The notes below the pieces were generated by a model. It was not told where the DNA came from. It did no database searches and was given only the letters and a program-made list of their open reading frames with translations. A stretch of DNA of 64,000 bases, from the NCBI GenBank assembly GCA_965206015.1, contig CBDBIW010000015.1, positions 949,357-1,013,356 of the forward strand. The letters are read 5' to 3'. Source of the stretch: JAJCYL01 sp965206015 (GTDB lineage: Bacteria > Bacteroidota > Bacteroidia > Cytophagales > Cyclobacteriaceae). Both the position numbers and the translations under genes were made by a program. The stretch's first letter is position 1. Every line of letters starts with the position of its first letter. Shown here piece by piece: positions 1 to 8,399 of the stretch.

Positions 1-12
1 GAAAGTGAATAA

Positions 13-834
13 TTAAAGATCTTTGCGAGACAACACCCAGTAAATTAGAGATATAAAGATCGCCAACCACGCCATGACTACCGCAAGGTCCCCCCATGCG
101 ATGTAGTCCTGAACTTCCATGAAGACATAGCGTTGATAAGGGAGTCTAATGAGATTGTTCAGGGCACTAATTGGCCAAAATGGAGCAGTGGCTGCCACTA
201 ATTCCGGAATAAATGGGTTGTGTTTGAAATTAACAATGAGAACAGGTTCAAAAACCAATGTGTACATCAATATTGTAATGATAGCAAACCCAGCTTTTTT
301 AAGAACAAGCCCCACTAAAAATGCGAACGTGAAAAAGGTTACTACCTCAATAAAATAGGCACCCAAAAAACCTAGTGAACTAAAAATGTATCTGGCATCG
401 GTGACTGCCGAATAAGTCAATCCAGTGGTAAGTCCAGTAATAAAGAGGACCAATGTTGCTGCCACAGACAACATGATGATAAAATTTAACTTTGAAATAA
501 GAAATTCTTTTTTACTCAGCCCGTCAATGATATTCTGCCGAAGCGTACGATAACTGATTTCGTTGGTGATAGAGATGACGACAATAAAAGAAAGAATGAC
601 TTTAAAGAAAGTCGCCATGTATGTGATGTTGTGCCATATATCTGGAAAATCATAGAAGGGCAAGATCGTCGGATCAATTCCGTCAAACTCTGCACCATGA
701 TTTTTCAGAAATTCCAGGAAGAACCTGACACCCGAACCCACCAAGATGACACCAGCGCAGTACATCATAGTTAAAATCCAAAAGACCTTGTAGTTTTTGA
801 GTTTGAACCACTCAATCAGAAATAATCTATGCAT
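13..834 (-). CDS. ABC-2 type transporter permease
   Basis: Membrane subunit of an ABC exporter, 273 aa. About six hydrophobic segments are visible (near residues 20-40, 70-95, 115-140, 150-175, 180-200 and 245-265), and the N-terminus is short and basic, as in ABC-2 family permeases. Its start codon overlaps the end of the ATPase gene just upstream on the same strand by 8 bp, so the two are translationally coupled and should form one exporter. The exported substrate cannot be told from the sequence. Only the general family is assigned. Confidence 0.85.
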   Translation of the reverse strand: MHRLFLIEWFKLKNYKVFWILTMMYCAGVILVGSGVRFFLEFLKNHGAEFDGIDPTILPFYDFPDIWHNITYMATFFKVILSFIVVISITNEISYRTLRQNIIDGLSKKEFLISKLNFIIMLSVAATLVLFITGLTTGLTYSAVTDARYIFSSLGFLGAYFIEVVTFFTFAFLVGLVLKKAGFAIITILMYTLVFEPVLIVNFKHNPFIPELVAATAPFWPISALNNLIRLPYQRYVFMEVQDYIAWGDLAVVMAWLAIFISLIYWVLSRKDL

Positions 835-1741
835 CGTGTTCGGAAAGTATTTTTAAAAATTCTTGCTCTAGATTGGTTTTGACCTGAGTCAGGTGAGAAG
901 CAATTACTTTATTATCTAATAGATATTTATTAAGGTCGGCACTATTTACTTCTCCATTAATGTCGACTACATATTTATCCCCAGCCTCTTTAATGTCCAG
1001 TTTGAACGGCCAATCTACCAAGGCACGATGGAGCTGTTCCATGTTTAAGGCAGTCACCTCTATTGAATTTTTGGAATTTAGCACATCTTCGACTTTTCCA
1101 GAATATATTTTTTTCCCATTTCTCAGGATTGCGAAATGAGAACACACTTTTTGAACTTCATCCAATAAGTGGCTGGCCAGGATAAGTGTCTTGCCTTGTC
1201 CGCTTATTTGTTGCATGAGAACCCGTATTTCGGCTATGCCCGAAGGATCCAAACCATTGGTGGGTTCGTCGAGAATCAAGACAGGAGGATCGGGGAGCAA
1301 TGCTGCTGCAATCGCCAATCGTTGTTTCATCCCTAAGGAAAAAGTCCGAAATGGGTCATTTCGTCTGTCAGACAGACCAACCCATTCCAGTATTTCATCA
1401 ATTCTATTTCTTCCACACTGTTTGATTTCGGCTATAATTTTCAGATTTCGTTCAGCAGATAAATAAGGATAAAAACAAGGTGTTTCAAGTATCGAACCTA
1501 TTTTTTTTCGACTGTCACTACTTGGCGGTGATCCAAACCATTGATAAGATCCAGAACTTGGTTGAAGAACATCAAGAACGATTCCAAGAGTCGTGGTTTT
1601 TCCGCTGCCGTTTGGTCCTAAAAGCCCAAAAATCTCACCCTTATTTATCTCGAGAGAGAGGTTATTCAAAGCTTTAATCCTCCGATAGTTTTTACTGAGA
1701 TTTTTTATTTTAAGTACTCTTTCCACTGATCTCTTATTCAT
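827..1741 (-). CDS. ABC transporter ATP-binding protein
   Basis: ATPase subunit (304 aa) that should power the permease encoded immediately downstream. Walker A (GPNGSGKT) lies near residues 42-49, the signature (FSLGMKQR) near 134-141, Walker B (VLILDEP) near 154-160, and a switch histidine (ASHLLDEV) follows. I chose the internal ATG at 1741 over one at 1783. The longer version adds an unrelated 14-residue leader and overlaps the upstream DUF4252 gene by 50 bp, whereas the ATG at 1741 gives a normal 8-bp overlap with that gene's stop. The C-terminal third (about residues 215-304) is the variable domain common in exporters of this group. Confidence 0.88.
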   Translation of the reverse strand: MNKRSVERVLKIKNLSKNYRRIKALNNLSLEINKGEIFGLLGPNGSGKTTTLGIVLDVLQPSSGSYQWFGSPPSSDSRKKIGSILETPCFYPYLSAERNLKIIAEIKQCGRNRIDEILEWVGLSDRRNDPFRTFSLGMKQRLAIAAALLPDPPVLILDEPTNGLDPSGIAEIRVLMQQISGQGKTLILASHLLDEVQKVCSHFAILRNGKKIYSGKVEDVLNSKNSIEVTALNMEQLHRALVDWPFKLDIKEAGDKYVVDINGEVNSADLNKYLLDNKVIASHLTQVKTNLEQEFLKILSEHDA

Positions 1742-2270
1742 TACTGTGCTCTTGTCTTTCACTTTTCCCAAATTCAAAAACATTCAGGAAGTTGTCCGCA
1801 CTTAATGAATTAATCAACTCTGGAATCTTCTCAATACGGATCATACCTAGAATATCCACTGCAATAGTCGATTCTTCAGTCTTTAATAAAGCAACAAATT
1901 CCTCATCATCCTTACTAAGAACATAGAGTGTTTGTTCCTTACCTTCTACTGACATTAATTTCTCAAATCCCTCTTCCTCTCTAAACTTGTTTGAAATGGC
2001 TCTAATATCTTTAATTGAGAACTCGTTGATTTGATAAAAAGTCATTTTTTCTATGTCTTCTACCATTTCATCAAAGTTGGGGTTTCGGTTAATGTTGATC
2101 ATTCGAAGTGTACTTGCGTAGAAGTACAATTCAGCCCCTAATTCATATTCTGTCCCTAAAGATTTGAATAGCTCACTTTGCGCTTTGAGCGGTCCGGATG
2201 CAATCACAATAATTACAACGGTCATCACAAGAAAAAACCTGCCCTTAAAAGGCAGGGTAGGTTTTTTCAT
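1734..2270 (-). CDS. DUF4252-family exported protein
   Basis: Small exported protein (178 aa from this start) of the DUF4252 family, found in Bacteroidota next to ECF sigma factors; its function is unknown. The start at 2270 gives a clean signal peptide: MKK, a hydrophobic stretch to about residue 27, and cleavage near LKAQ. Longer in-frame starts at 2303 and 2336 exist, but they overlap the upstream fragment and spoil the signal peptide. The mature part matches the family layout, with a charged helix (EEEGFEKLMSVEGKEQTLYV) and a C-terminal motif about ISxLSAD. It lies downstream of a second, broken DUF4252 copy, so the locus once held two paralogues. A terminator-like hairpin lies inside its first codons. 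Confidence 0.7.
   Translation of the reverse strand: MKKPTLPFKGRFFLVMTVVIIVIASGPLKAQSELFKSLGTEYELGAELYFYASTLRMININRNPNFDEMVEDIEKMTFYQINEFSIKDIRAISNKFREEEGFEKLMSVEGKEQTLYVLSKDDEEFVALLKTEESTIAVDILGMIRIEKIPELINSLSADNFLNVFEFGKSERQEHSNE
2232..2256 (-). terminator. terminator-like hairpin inside a signal-peptide coding region
   Basis: On the minus strand the arms CCTGCC and GGCAGG enclose a 7-nt loop and are followed by six T residues, the form of an intrinsic terminator. It sits within the first 13 codons of the DUF4252 gene that starts at 2270. It may end transcripts from the sigma-factor side or attenuate expression. The MKK and FF codons of a signal peptide could also produce the A and T runs by chance. 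Confidence 0.4.
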
Positions 2271-2292
2271 TAGTTTACTGACTAAGCCAAGC

Positions 2293-2526
2293 TTAGTTCT
2301 CATCCTTCTTGTTGTTATCAGGGTCAAGCTTTCCAAGATGATCTAAAGCATCAATTTTCATTTTTGAAGCCAATTTAGTAATTGAAGCCAATTTAGTAAT
2401 ATTCTTGAGATCAATCTCTCCATAAAGTGACAGTAAGTGGAATTGATTCTCGCCTCCAGCAATCATGAGGAGTTCGGTAATGATACTTCCCTTTTCTTTA
2501 ATTAGAAACTGAAAGTTTTTCACCAT
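2293..2526 (-). pseudogene. C-terminal fragment of a second DUF4252 protein
   Basis: This 77-codon frame reads as the C-terminal half of a DUF4252 protein: a KEKGSIITELLMIAGGE core, a GEIDLKNI strand and a KIDALDHLGKL helix. It has no signal peptide. Its reading frame opens just after a stop codon, inside the end of the truncated sigma-factor gene, in a different frame. The simplest reading is that a deletion removed the sigma factor C-terminus and the front of this gene. An 18-bp tandem duplication also repeats six codons (ITKLAS) within it. It is unlikely to be exported or functional as it stands. Confidence 0.65.
2364..2399. repeat. 18-bp perfect tandem duplication
   Basis: Two identical, adjacent 18-bp units (2364-2381 and 2382-2399) duplicate six codons in frame within the DUF4252 fragment. 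This is a slippage-type duplication. Confidence 0.9.
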
Positions 2527-2953
2527 CTTTTACAGACATTAACTCTGATATCTCTTTGTAGCTATACCCCTGTATATCCCTCAGTTGTAGAATCTCCTTT
2601 TGATTGTCAGGTAACTTGCCAATCATTTCACCAATGGATTCTTGAAATTCATTATTGACAGTAGCTTCAATAGGGGTTGGACCGGGGTCATAGAAGCCAC
2701 GGACTTTGTCCAATGATTCTCTCCGATTGGCTTTTACCCTCAATTTATCAATTGACAAATTTCTGGTCATGCGCATACACCAGGCTTCTTTGTTGAGCAC
2801 GTTATCTAATTCAGATCGTTTATCCCAAATTTTCAGCAATACTTCCTGTACAATGTCTTCAGATAATTCTCTATTACCCGTAATACTCTGTGAATAACGA
2901 AAATATTTGTTCTTTCCAGGAAGAACTTCATTCTGAAAGGCCTCTAAATCCAT
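2498..2953 (-). pseudogene. truncated ECF-type RNA polymerase sigma factor
   Basis: Sigma-70 family protein of the extracytoplasmic-function type, 151 codons. Region 2 is complete: a DIVQEVLLKIWDKR helix near residues 35-48, then the AWCMRMTRNLSIDKLR segment. Region 4 begins normally (LPDNQKEILQLRDIQGYSYKEISELM) but is lost exactly where the recognition helix (usually GTVKSRLHRAR) should follow, and is replaced by about ten residues and a stop. Without that helix it should not recognise a -35 element. The break coincides with the start of the DUF4252 fragment, so one deletion explains both. Before the damage this was probably the usual sigma/DUF4252 operon. Confidence 0.75.
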
Positions 2954-2999
2954 CTTATGACTATCGACGATTAACCTTTAGGAAAGTTACCAAACTTAT

Positions 3000-4118
3000 T
3001 CAATTTACTAATTCAGAATAAATTGAGATGAGGCCTTGACATAGGAATTTGGATTGAAATTTTTGAGCGTGTTTATATCCGGAATGAGTGTATTGTCGGT
3101 ATTGTTCACTATCAGAGGAAAGGGTGCTTATACTATTGGCTAATGATTCGAAATCCTCAGGATCAAAAGTTAAACCACCGGGTCCGCATGTCTCTGGCAT
3201 TGCAGATGTGTTGGAACATATTACTGGCGTTTTACTTGCCAATGACTCAATAATTGGAAGTCCGAAACCCTCATAGAATGAGGGTACAATTGTGAGTGAG
3301 GCCATTTGATAAAGACAGGCCAGATATTGTTGGCTAATGGGATTCACATCACATACAAAATGCACCCTATCGTGCAGTTTATGTTTTCCCAAGTATCTAT
3401 TTAGCTGTGCCCTCATTGGTCCTCGCCCGACGATGACCAATGAGTGATTGGGCAATAATTGCAGTGTTTCAACAAGTGTGATGACGTTCTTATTAATTGT
3501 GAGAGCACCAACGAAAAGTAAGAAATCACAAGGAAGTTTCATTCGCTCTTTTAAAGCTCCGATTTCATTAGATTCACATTCTTGAAAAAAAATATTGTCA
3601 CAAATAGGAGGGAGGACAGTGACCTGATCTTCATTCAATTGATAACTCTCCAATAAATCTATCTTGGTATTTTTTGACACACTAATAATCATGTCAGCCT
3701 TTTTAAGAGCATGTCGTACTTTAATCTGATATATCTGGCGATCTAAAATTGGATAATCTTCTTTTTGTCTTTTAAAAAGCAGGTCATGGATAGAGACCAC
3801 GAATTTTGTTTTGAAGGATGACGGAGTGTATGGCAGTTCATTTGATAACCCATGAAATAAATTAATGTTATCTCTTTTTAAATCGTGACTCATCCCGAAT
3901 GACCGCCATAGAGATTGAAATGTGTGGCGACTTAAATGGGTGGTAATAGCACCAATTTCTTGAGCCTCTGGTAAAAGAGGACTATTGGTCCTCGGGCTGT
4001 AGCAGTGATAGTCATTTTCTCTGTGGTGCTCACACAATCCTTTGATAATGGATCTTGAATAGTTGCCGAGGCCTCTCTGATTATAAAAAGCCCTTTTGGC
4101 ATCAAAACCAATAATCAT
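3000..4118 (-). CDS. glycosyltransferase, GT4-like
   Basis: Cytoplasmic glycosyltransferase of 372 aa with the GT-B fold. The N-terminus (MIIGFDAKRAFYNQRGLGNY) has the glycine-rich acceptor loop seen in GT4 enzymes. The C-terminal nucleotide-sugar domain contains the diagnostic EGFGLPIIES motif near residues 283-292, followed by a CGPGG loop. The sugar donor and acceptor are not deducible; polysaccharide or glycolipid assembly is the usual role. It begins only 6 bp after the stop of the large ABC transporter gene, so the two are probably co-transcribed. Confidence 0.85.
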   Translation of the reverse strand: MIIGFDAKRAFYNQRGLGNYSRSIIKGLCEHHRENDYHCYSPRTNSPLLPEAQEIGAITTHLSRHTFQSLWRSFGMSHDLKRDNINLFHGLSNELPYTPSSFKTKFVVSIHDLLFKRQKEDYPILDRQIYQIKVRHALKKADMIISVSKNTKIDLLESYQLNEDQVTVLPPICDNIFFQECESNEIGALKERMKLPCDFLLFVGALTINKNVITLVETLQLLPNHSLVIVGRGPMRAQLNRYLGKHKLHDRVHFVCDVNPISQQYLACLYQMASLTIVPSFYEGFGLPIIESLASKTPVICSNTSAMPETCGPGGLTFDPEDFESLANSISTLSSDSEQYRQYTHSGYKHAQKFQSKFLCQGLISIYSELVN

Positions 4119-4124
4119 GATGTG

Positions 4125-7100
4125 TTACAGGCTCCGTAATGTCATTTTAGTCAAACTGAAACCTTGAATTATCTTTCTGAAAATGTCAAAATAGAGTGTG
4201 ACAATCAGAAAGATTGACATCGCCCAAATCATAATCACATTAAAAGTCTTAGTGTCATAATTTACACCAAGAAAGTGTTTTTTAGGGGAATAGAATTGTT
4301 CTCTAAAGTCTATAGGATTGGACGGAGCGGGATCCATATAAATTGGATAAATTTTACGAATCAATTCTCCATTTTGTTCTGTAATCCTTGACCTGGCTCC
4401 GGTATTGCGAACAAAAAAACGTATTTGTTCATTTTCGTATTTGAGCTTTTGAGTATCAAAATTTGTCTTTTCTTCCGGGCTCATGTCCGCAATAAATTTG
4501 TCTTTTTCCGAGGAAGCTTTGTTATATCGATTACTATGAACTTTCTTCAAGGTCCTCAGAAACTCTTTTCCTTCATTGTAAACTTCTGAATTAAAAGCTT
4601 CAATGGTTAACATTTCAGCTTTTGGAAAATGCTCTTTGCCATAAATTGCCAAAGCTTTGTTGATTTCATTACGGGCAATTTTCATTTTATTAACCACTTT
4701 ACTTCTGATTTCCGAATCTGTAAGTGTGTAATTCTGATGGAGGTAATCCATGTTGGATTCCAAAGTAGGAATGTAATAACTAGTTTGATACTCGGCATTA
4801 GACATTCTATAGTCAAAGTCATAGACCATCTGTTCATATGGATTGTCTTTGAATGCTGTAACCATCAAAGCTTCAAAAGCCCATCTTGAGGCCATCATTT
4901 CACCGATCATTGGAACCTTGTCCTCGCTTGTAAGTTGTGGATTGAGCTTATTAAAACTTACAACAACACCACTTAAAATCAATTGCGGAATCAGTAGTAA
5001 TGGAATCAGTATATATATGGTTACTGCTGAATTAAACGCTGATGATATGTTCAAGCCCATAACGTTGGCAAAGCATGAAATTGAAAACAATATAATCCAG
5101 TAAGACATTGCCATACTTTCAATTTCCAGGATCAAATTACCAATGACTACAAATAGTACTGTTTGTAAAGCTGAAAGAGAAAATAGGATGAGCAGTTTGG
5201 AGAACACATAACTTAGCCTACTCAGGTTTAGAAAAGATTCACGCTTAAGGATTTTGCGATCTTTGATAATTTCTTCAGCAGATACCGTTAGCCCCATAAA
5301 GAGTGCCACAATTACACTCATAAAGAAGAAAGCAGGAATATTTTCATTTTCACTGTACCAATAAGTGTCGTTTTCACTGGGTATATATCTTACAATATAT
5401 GCTAGTAAAAGCGCAAGAACAGGAGCCTCTAATAAGTTAATTGTGAGGTATTGGGTGTTACTTAGCTTTGATTTTACATCTCGTAAGGTAAATATGACTG
5501 TTTGCTTAATTTTATTGGGAATGTGAAGAGTAATCTTGGGTTTTTCCGAATGCTCTTTGACTTTTTGAATCTTGATCTTATCAGTAAAATATTTATTCCA
5601 GGTTTTAGGTGACACCTTCCGTTGAGTGGTAAACTTCCCGTATTCATTTACCACCTTAGTCTCGATTATATTAAATATCTGCTCTGGGTTGATGTTTCCG
5701 CACTCCATACATGACCCTACCTCTTTGTCAATCATGTTGACAATACTCTTGAAGTAGGTTACCGCCTCGACGGAATTGCCATAATATATTTGATAACCGC
5801 CAACATCAAGAATTACCATCTGGTCAAACATTTTATAGATGTCGCTGGAGGGCTGGTGAATAACCACAAAGATCATTTTTCCTTTCAAGGACAATTCCTT
5901 GAGGAGATCCATAATATTTTCCGAATCGCGAGAGGAGAGACCACTTGTGGGCTCATCAACGAACATAATAGCAGGTTCCCTCAGGAGTTCGAGTCCGATG
6001 TTGAGTCTTTTCCGCTGTCCGCCACTTATAGTTTTTTCCAGGGGCGAGCCAACTTTTAGATCTCTCGTTTCTGAAAGACCAAGGCTCGATAATGTCTTGG
6101 CAACAAGCTCTTCGTTTTCTTCAACACTCAATTGGCTACAGCATAACCTGGCCGTGAAATACAAATTTTGAAATACTGTAAGGTCCTCCATCAAGAGGTC
6201 GTCCTGCGGAACGTACCCGATTACACCTTTTATTTTTCTTTTTTCCTTGTGTATGTCTAATCCATTAATCCTGACAGAACCGCCGAATGGAGTTTCATTG
6301 CCATTGAGAACATTCAAAAGGGTGGATTTGCCGGCCCCACTGCCTCCCATTAACCCGATTAATTTCCCACCTGATTCAGCGATATTAACATTCCTGAGGC
6401 CAATGTGACCATTTTTGAATTTGAAGTCCACGTTTTCACAAACAAAGCTAATTGGAGATTCAATGGATTCATCTCTAAAGGCACTTACGATATCACTGAA
6501 GTAAACGGTCTGCACCCTAGTGCCCTTTACACAACTGCCTTGAGAAAGAATGTGTATGCTTTGATTCCGTTGTACAGGCATTCCATTAAGAGATAACGCG
6601 GTAGAACCGATATACTTCATGAAGTATATCTCAGCAGATTTTATTCTGATAATTGCAATAAACCCATCCAAATTTTTAGCTCTTAAATGCTTGCTCTTTT
6701 GTGGTTTATCGTGTTTTCCATTATCAACGATAAGGATATTGGAAGATGAAAGATTGGCCTTATCGTGATGAACTACATAGTTCTTTATTTGATCTATTTC
6801 ATCTTTGGCAACATTAAAGGCCTTTCCGATATAATAGAGCAATTCATCTTCCCTTTTTGTAATGACTCCATCTGCCATGATCAGTTCCATGAGTACCAAC
6901 ATGACTACAACTTTCTGTTGTGTGGTAAATTCTTGATTTACATTTTTGGTGATGTTTACAATCTCGGTCTTTTCGTCAATATTATCAGATGGACTGTTCG
7001 TGGTATTAGAAGTGAGTTTATCAAATAATTTGAGGTACTTCTGAACTTCCTCTTTATTGAGATTCTCTGAAAGAAATTTTGCAATCGTATCCCTTTCATC

Positions 7101-7172
7101 TGCGGTTACCTGATCTTCTTTGGCAACAATGGCGAGTAGCTGGATTATGGCCCTTAATAATTCTTCACTCAT
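4125..7172 (-). CDS. multidomain ABC transporter: TerB-like, FHA-like, ABCG-type ATPase, permease
   Basis: A 1015-aa fused half-transporter. Residues 1-50 and about 85-135 are two TerB-like acidic helical lobes. Residues about 150-245 look like a degenerate forkhead-associated (FHA) domain. The ATPase follows: Walker A (GGSGAGKST) near 273-281, an ABCG-style signature (ISGGQRKR) near 384, Walker B (FVDEPTSG) near 405, and the HQPSSDI switch. A CMEC cysteine pair precedes the linker. Membrane spans run from about residue 590 to 760. A long soluble domain (about 790-950) separates them from one last span near 985-1005. The ABCG fold predicts a homodimeric exporter. The TerB/FHA front end suggests regulation by partner binding or phosphorylation, which is inferred. 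Its substrate is unknown. Confidence 0.75.
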   Translation of the reverse strand: MSEELLRAIIQLLAIVAKEDQVTADERDTIAKFLSENLNKEEVQKYLKLFDKLTSNTTNSPSDNIDEKTEIVNITKNVNQEFTTQQKVVVMLVLMELIMADGVITKREDELLYYIGKAFNVAKDEIDQIKNYVVHHDKANLSSSNILIVDNGKHDKPQKSKHLRAKNLDGFIAIIRIKSAEIYFMKYIGSTALSLNGMPVQRNQSIHILSQGSCVKGTRVQTVYFSDIVSAFRDESIESPISFVCENVDFKFKNGHIGLRNVNIAESGGKLIGLMGGSGAGKSTLLNVLNGNETPFGGSVRINGLDIHKEKRKIKGVIGYVPQDDLLMEDLTVFQNLYFTARLCCSQLSVEENEELVAKTLSSLGLSETRDLKVGSPLEKTISGGQRKRLNIGLELLREPAIMFVDEPTSGLSSRDSENIMDLLKELSLKGKMIFVVIHQPSSDIYKMFDQMVILDVGGYQIYYGNSVEAVTYFKSIVNMIDKEVGSCMECGNINPEQIFNIIETKVVNEYGKFTTQRKVSPKTWNKYFTDKIKIQKVKEHSEKPKITLHIPNKIKQTVIFTLRDVKSKLSNTQYLTINLLEAPVLALLLAYIVRYIPSENDTYWYSENENIPAFFFMSVIVALFMGLTVSAEEIIKDRKILKRESFLNLSRLSYVFSKLLILFSLSALQTVLFVVIGNLILEIESMAMSYWIILFSISCFANVMGLNISSAFNSAVTIYILIPLLLIPQLILSGVVVSFNKLNPQLTSEDKVPMIGEMMASRWAFEALMVTAFKDNPYEQMVYDFDYRMSNAEYQTSYYIPTLESNMDYLHQNYTLTDSEIRSKVVNKMKIARNEINKALAIYGKEHFPKAEMLTIEAFNSEVYNEGKEFLRTLKKVHSNRYNKASSEKDKFIADMSPEEKTNFDTQKLKYENEQIRFFVRNTGARSRITEQNGELIRKIYPIYMDPAPSNPIDFREQFYSPKKHFLGVNYDTKTFNVIMIWAMSIFLIVTLYFDIFRKIIQGFSLTKMTLRSL

Positions 7173-7182
7173 GGTTTAGGGA

Positions 7183-7232
7183 TTAGTAGGTAATTAAGTT
7201 CTCTTACCTTAGTAGGTAATTAAGTTCTCTTA
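7183..7232. repeat. 24-bp direct repeat upstream of the transporter
   Basis: Two perfect 24-bp copies (7183-7206 and 7209-7232) are separated by 2 bp, just upstream of the transporter start at 7172. They could be a regulator-binding repeat or a simple duplication of the leader. Confidence 0.85.
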
Positions 7233-7253
7233 TCAGTATTGATCAATAAATAT

Positions 7254-7284
7254 AAAAAAAGGCATTGAATCGTAATCCAATGCC
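7254..7284 (-). terminator. intrinsic terminator after the lipoprotein gene
   Basis: On the minus strand GGCATTG and CAATGCC arms (7 bp) flank a 10-nt loop and run into seven T residues. It lies about 25 bp past the stop of the lipoprotein gene and separates it from the ABC transporter transcript. Confidence 0.8.
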
Positions 7285-7308
7285 CTTCTACAAATAATAG
7301 CTCAACTA

Positions 7309-8220
7309 TTAAGCACTTATTATCTTTTTTCTGATTCTTTCTACTTCGTTGGTGACACCTTTCAGTAAACCATCATCCAAAACGACATTCGCCGCATCTT
7401 CGCTTATTTTAGATTCAAAATCCCCTATTTCATCAAAATGGAATCTCAGTGCACTCAATTCTCTGGCTACTGACTCGACAACATCATCATGGTCTATTGA
7501 GTTTAATACTCCAATCAAATCAAGTAGTGGGCGTTGTTGGTCTGCGACTAATCGCATGAGGGGTTCCAAGACTAAATTCCTCACATCAGGTGGTAAATCG
7601 TTCGGATAATTCTTTATGACTTGCGTAGAAATGTATAAACCTTCAATATAACTACCTGCCAGGGCTAGGGCAGCAATTGTAGTTCGGTCATTATTTTCAA
7701 GTTGAACCTCGGCTTGTGCCATAGCTTCATTAACCAAAACCGCCAGAGAGTCACGATTGCCAATATTTTGTTCGAACCTTCTTAAGAGATTAACATCAAA
7801 TGAAGAGGCAATACCGAGGTAGTCGGCCAGGTTTTGGCATCCTTCCATGTATTTCAGTGCATCTTGTACCTTCTCGTAAGAAGCATAGTAACCAACATCA
7901 GTAGCAAATATTCCAAGATTGAGGGCTGCTTTTTCATTGGATTGGTAAGAACTTACTTTAGCTATATCGTTGGTCACTCCGCTATGAAAATCAGCACCAA
8001 CTTGTTGTAACAATAGTGGAACTTCTGAGGGGGGAGGTAATTCGTGAACTACCTTATCAATCTGTTCTGAAACATCAGCTTGAGCGGATTCAAACTCGTC
8101 ATTTTCAGAACTTTTGGATGTTTCACTTGATCCGGAACCTCCGCAAGACCACAATAGAATTAATGTCCCAAGAAATAAAGTATTAAATGTTTGGTTTCGG
8201 TTGAAAATCATATTTCGCAT
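7309..8220 (-). CDS. putative outer-membrane-linked lipoprotein
   Basis: Predicted lipoprotein of 303 aa. From the ATG at 8220 a hydrophobic segment leads to a lipobox (LLWSC) with Cys26, followed by a Gly/Ser-rich acidic linker. The longer frame back to 8376 adds a lysine-rich stretch that would bury the signal peptide, so I reject it. The mature part is mostly helical, with no enzyme motif that I recognise. It lies 180 bp downstream of a TonB-dependent receptor on the same strand and ends in a good terminator. It could be an accessory of the receptor, but this is inferred from position only. Confidence 0.65.
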   Translation of the reverse strand: MRNMIFNRNQTFNTLFLGTLILLWSCGGSGSSETSKSSENDEFESAQADVSEQIDKVVHELPPPSEVPLLLQQVGADFHSGVTNDIAKVSSYQSNEKAALNLGIFATDVGYYASYEKVQDALKYMEGCQNLADYLGIASSFDVNLLRRFEQNIGNRDSLAVLVNEAMAQAEVQLENNDRTTIAALALAGSYIEGLYISTQVIKNYPNDLPPDVRNLVLEPLMRLVADQQRPLLDLIGVLNSIDHDDVVESVARELSALRFHFDEIGDFESKISEDAANVVLDDGLLKGVTNEVERIRKKIISA

Positions 8221-8399
8221 GTTTGTGGTATTGAAGACACTCAATTTTAATACATTTTTAACTGTTTTAAAATTAAAAAGAAATAATTTCCTTAAGGATG
8301 TTTCTACGTAATTATCAGAAAGTAATTTAATCATTTTACTTTGAAGTAAATAAAAGCTTGCTATAATGCCTGACAAGCCGATTAATGTTAATCACTCCG

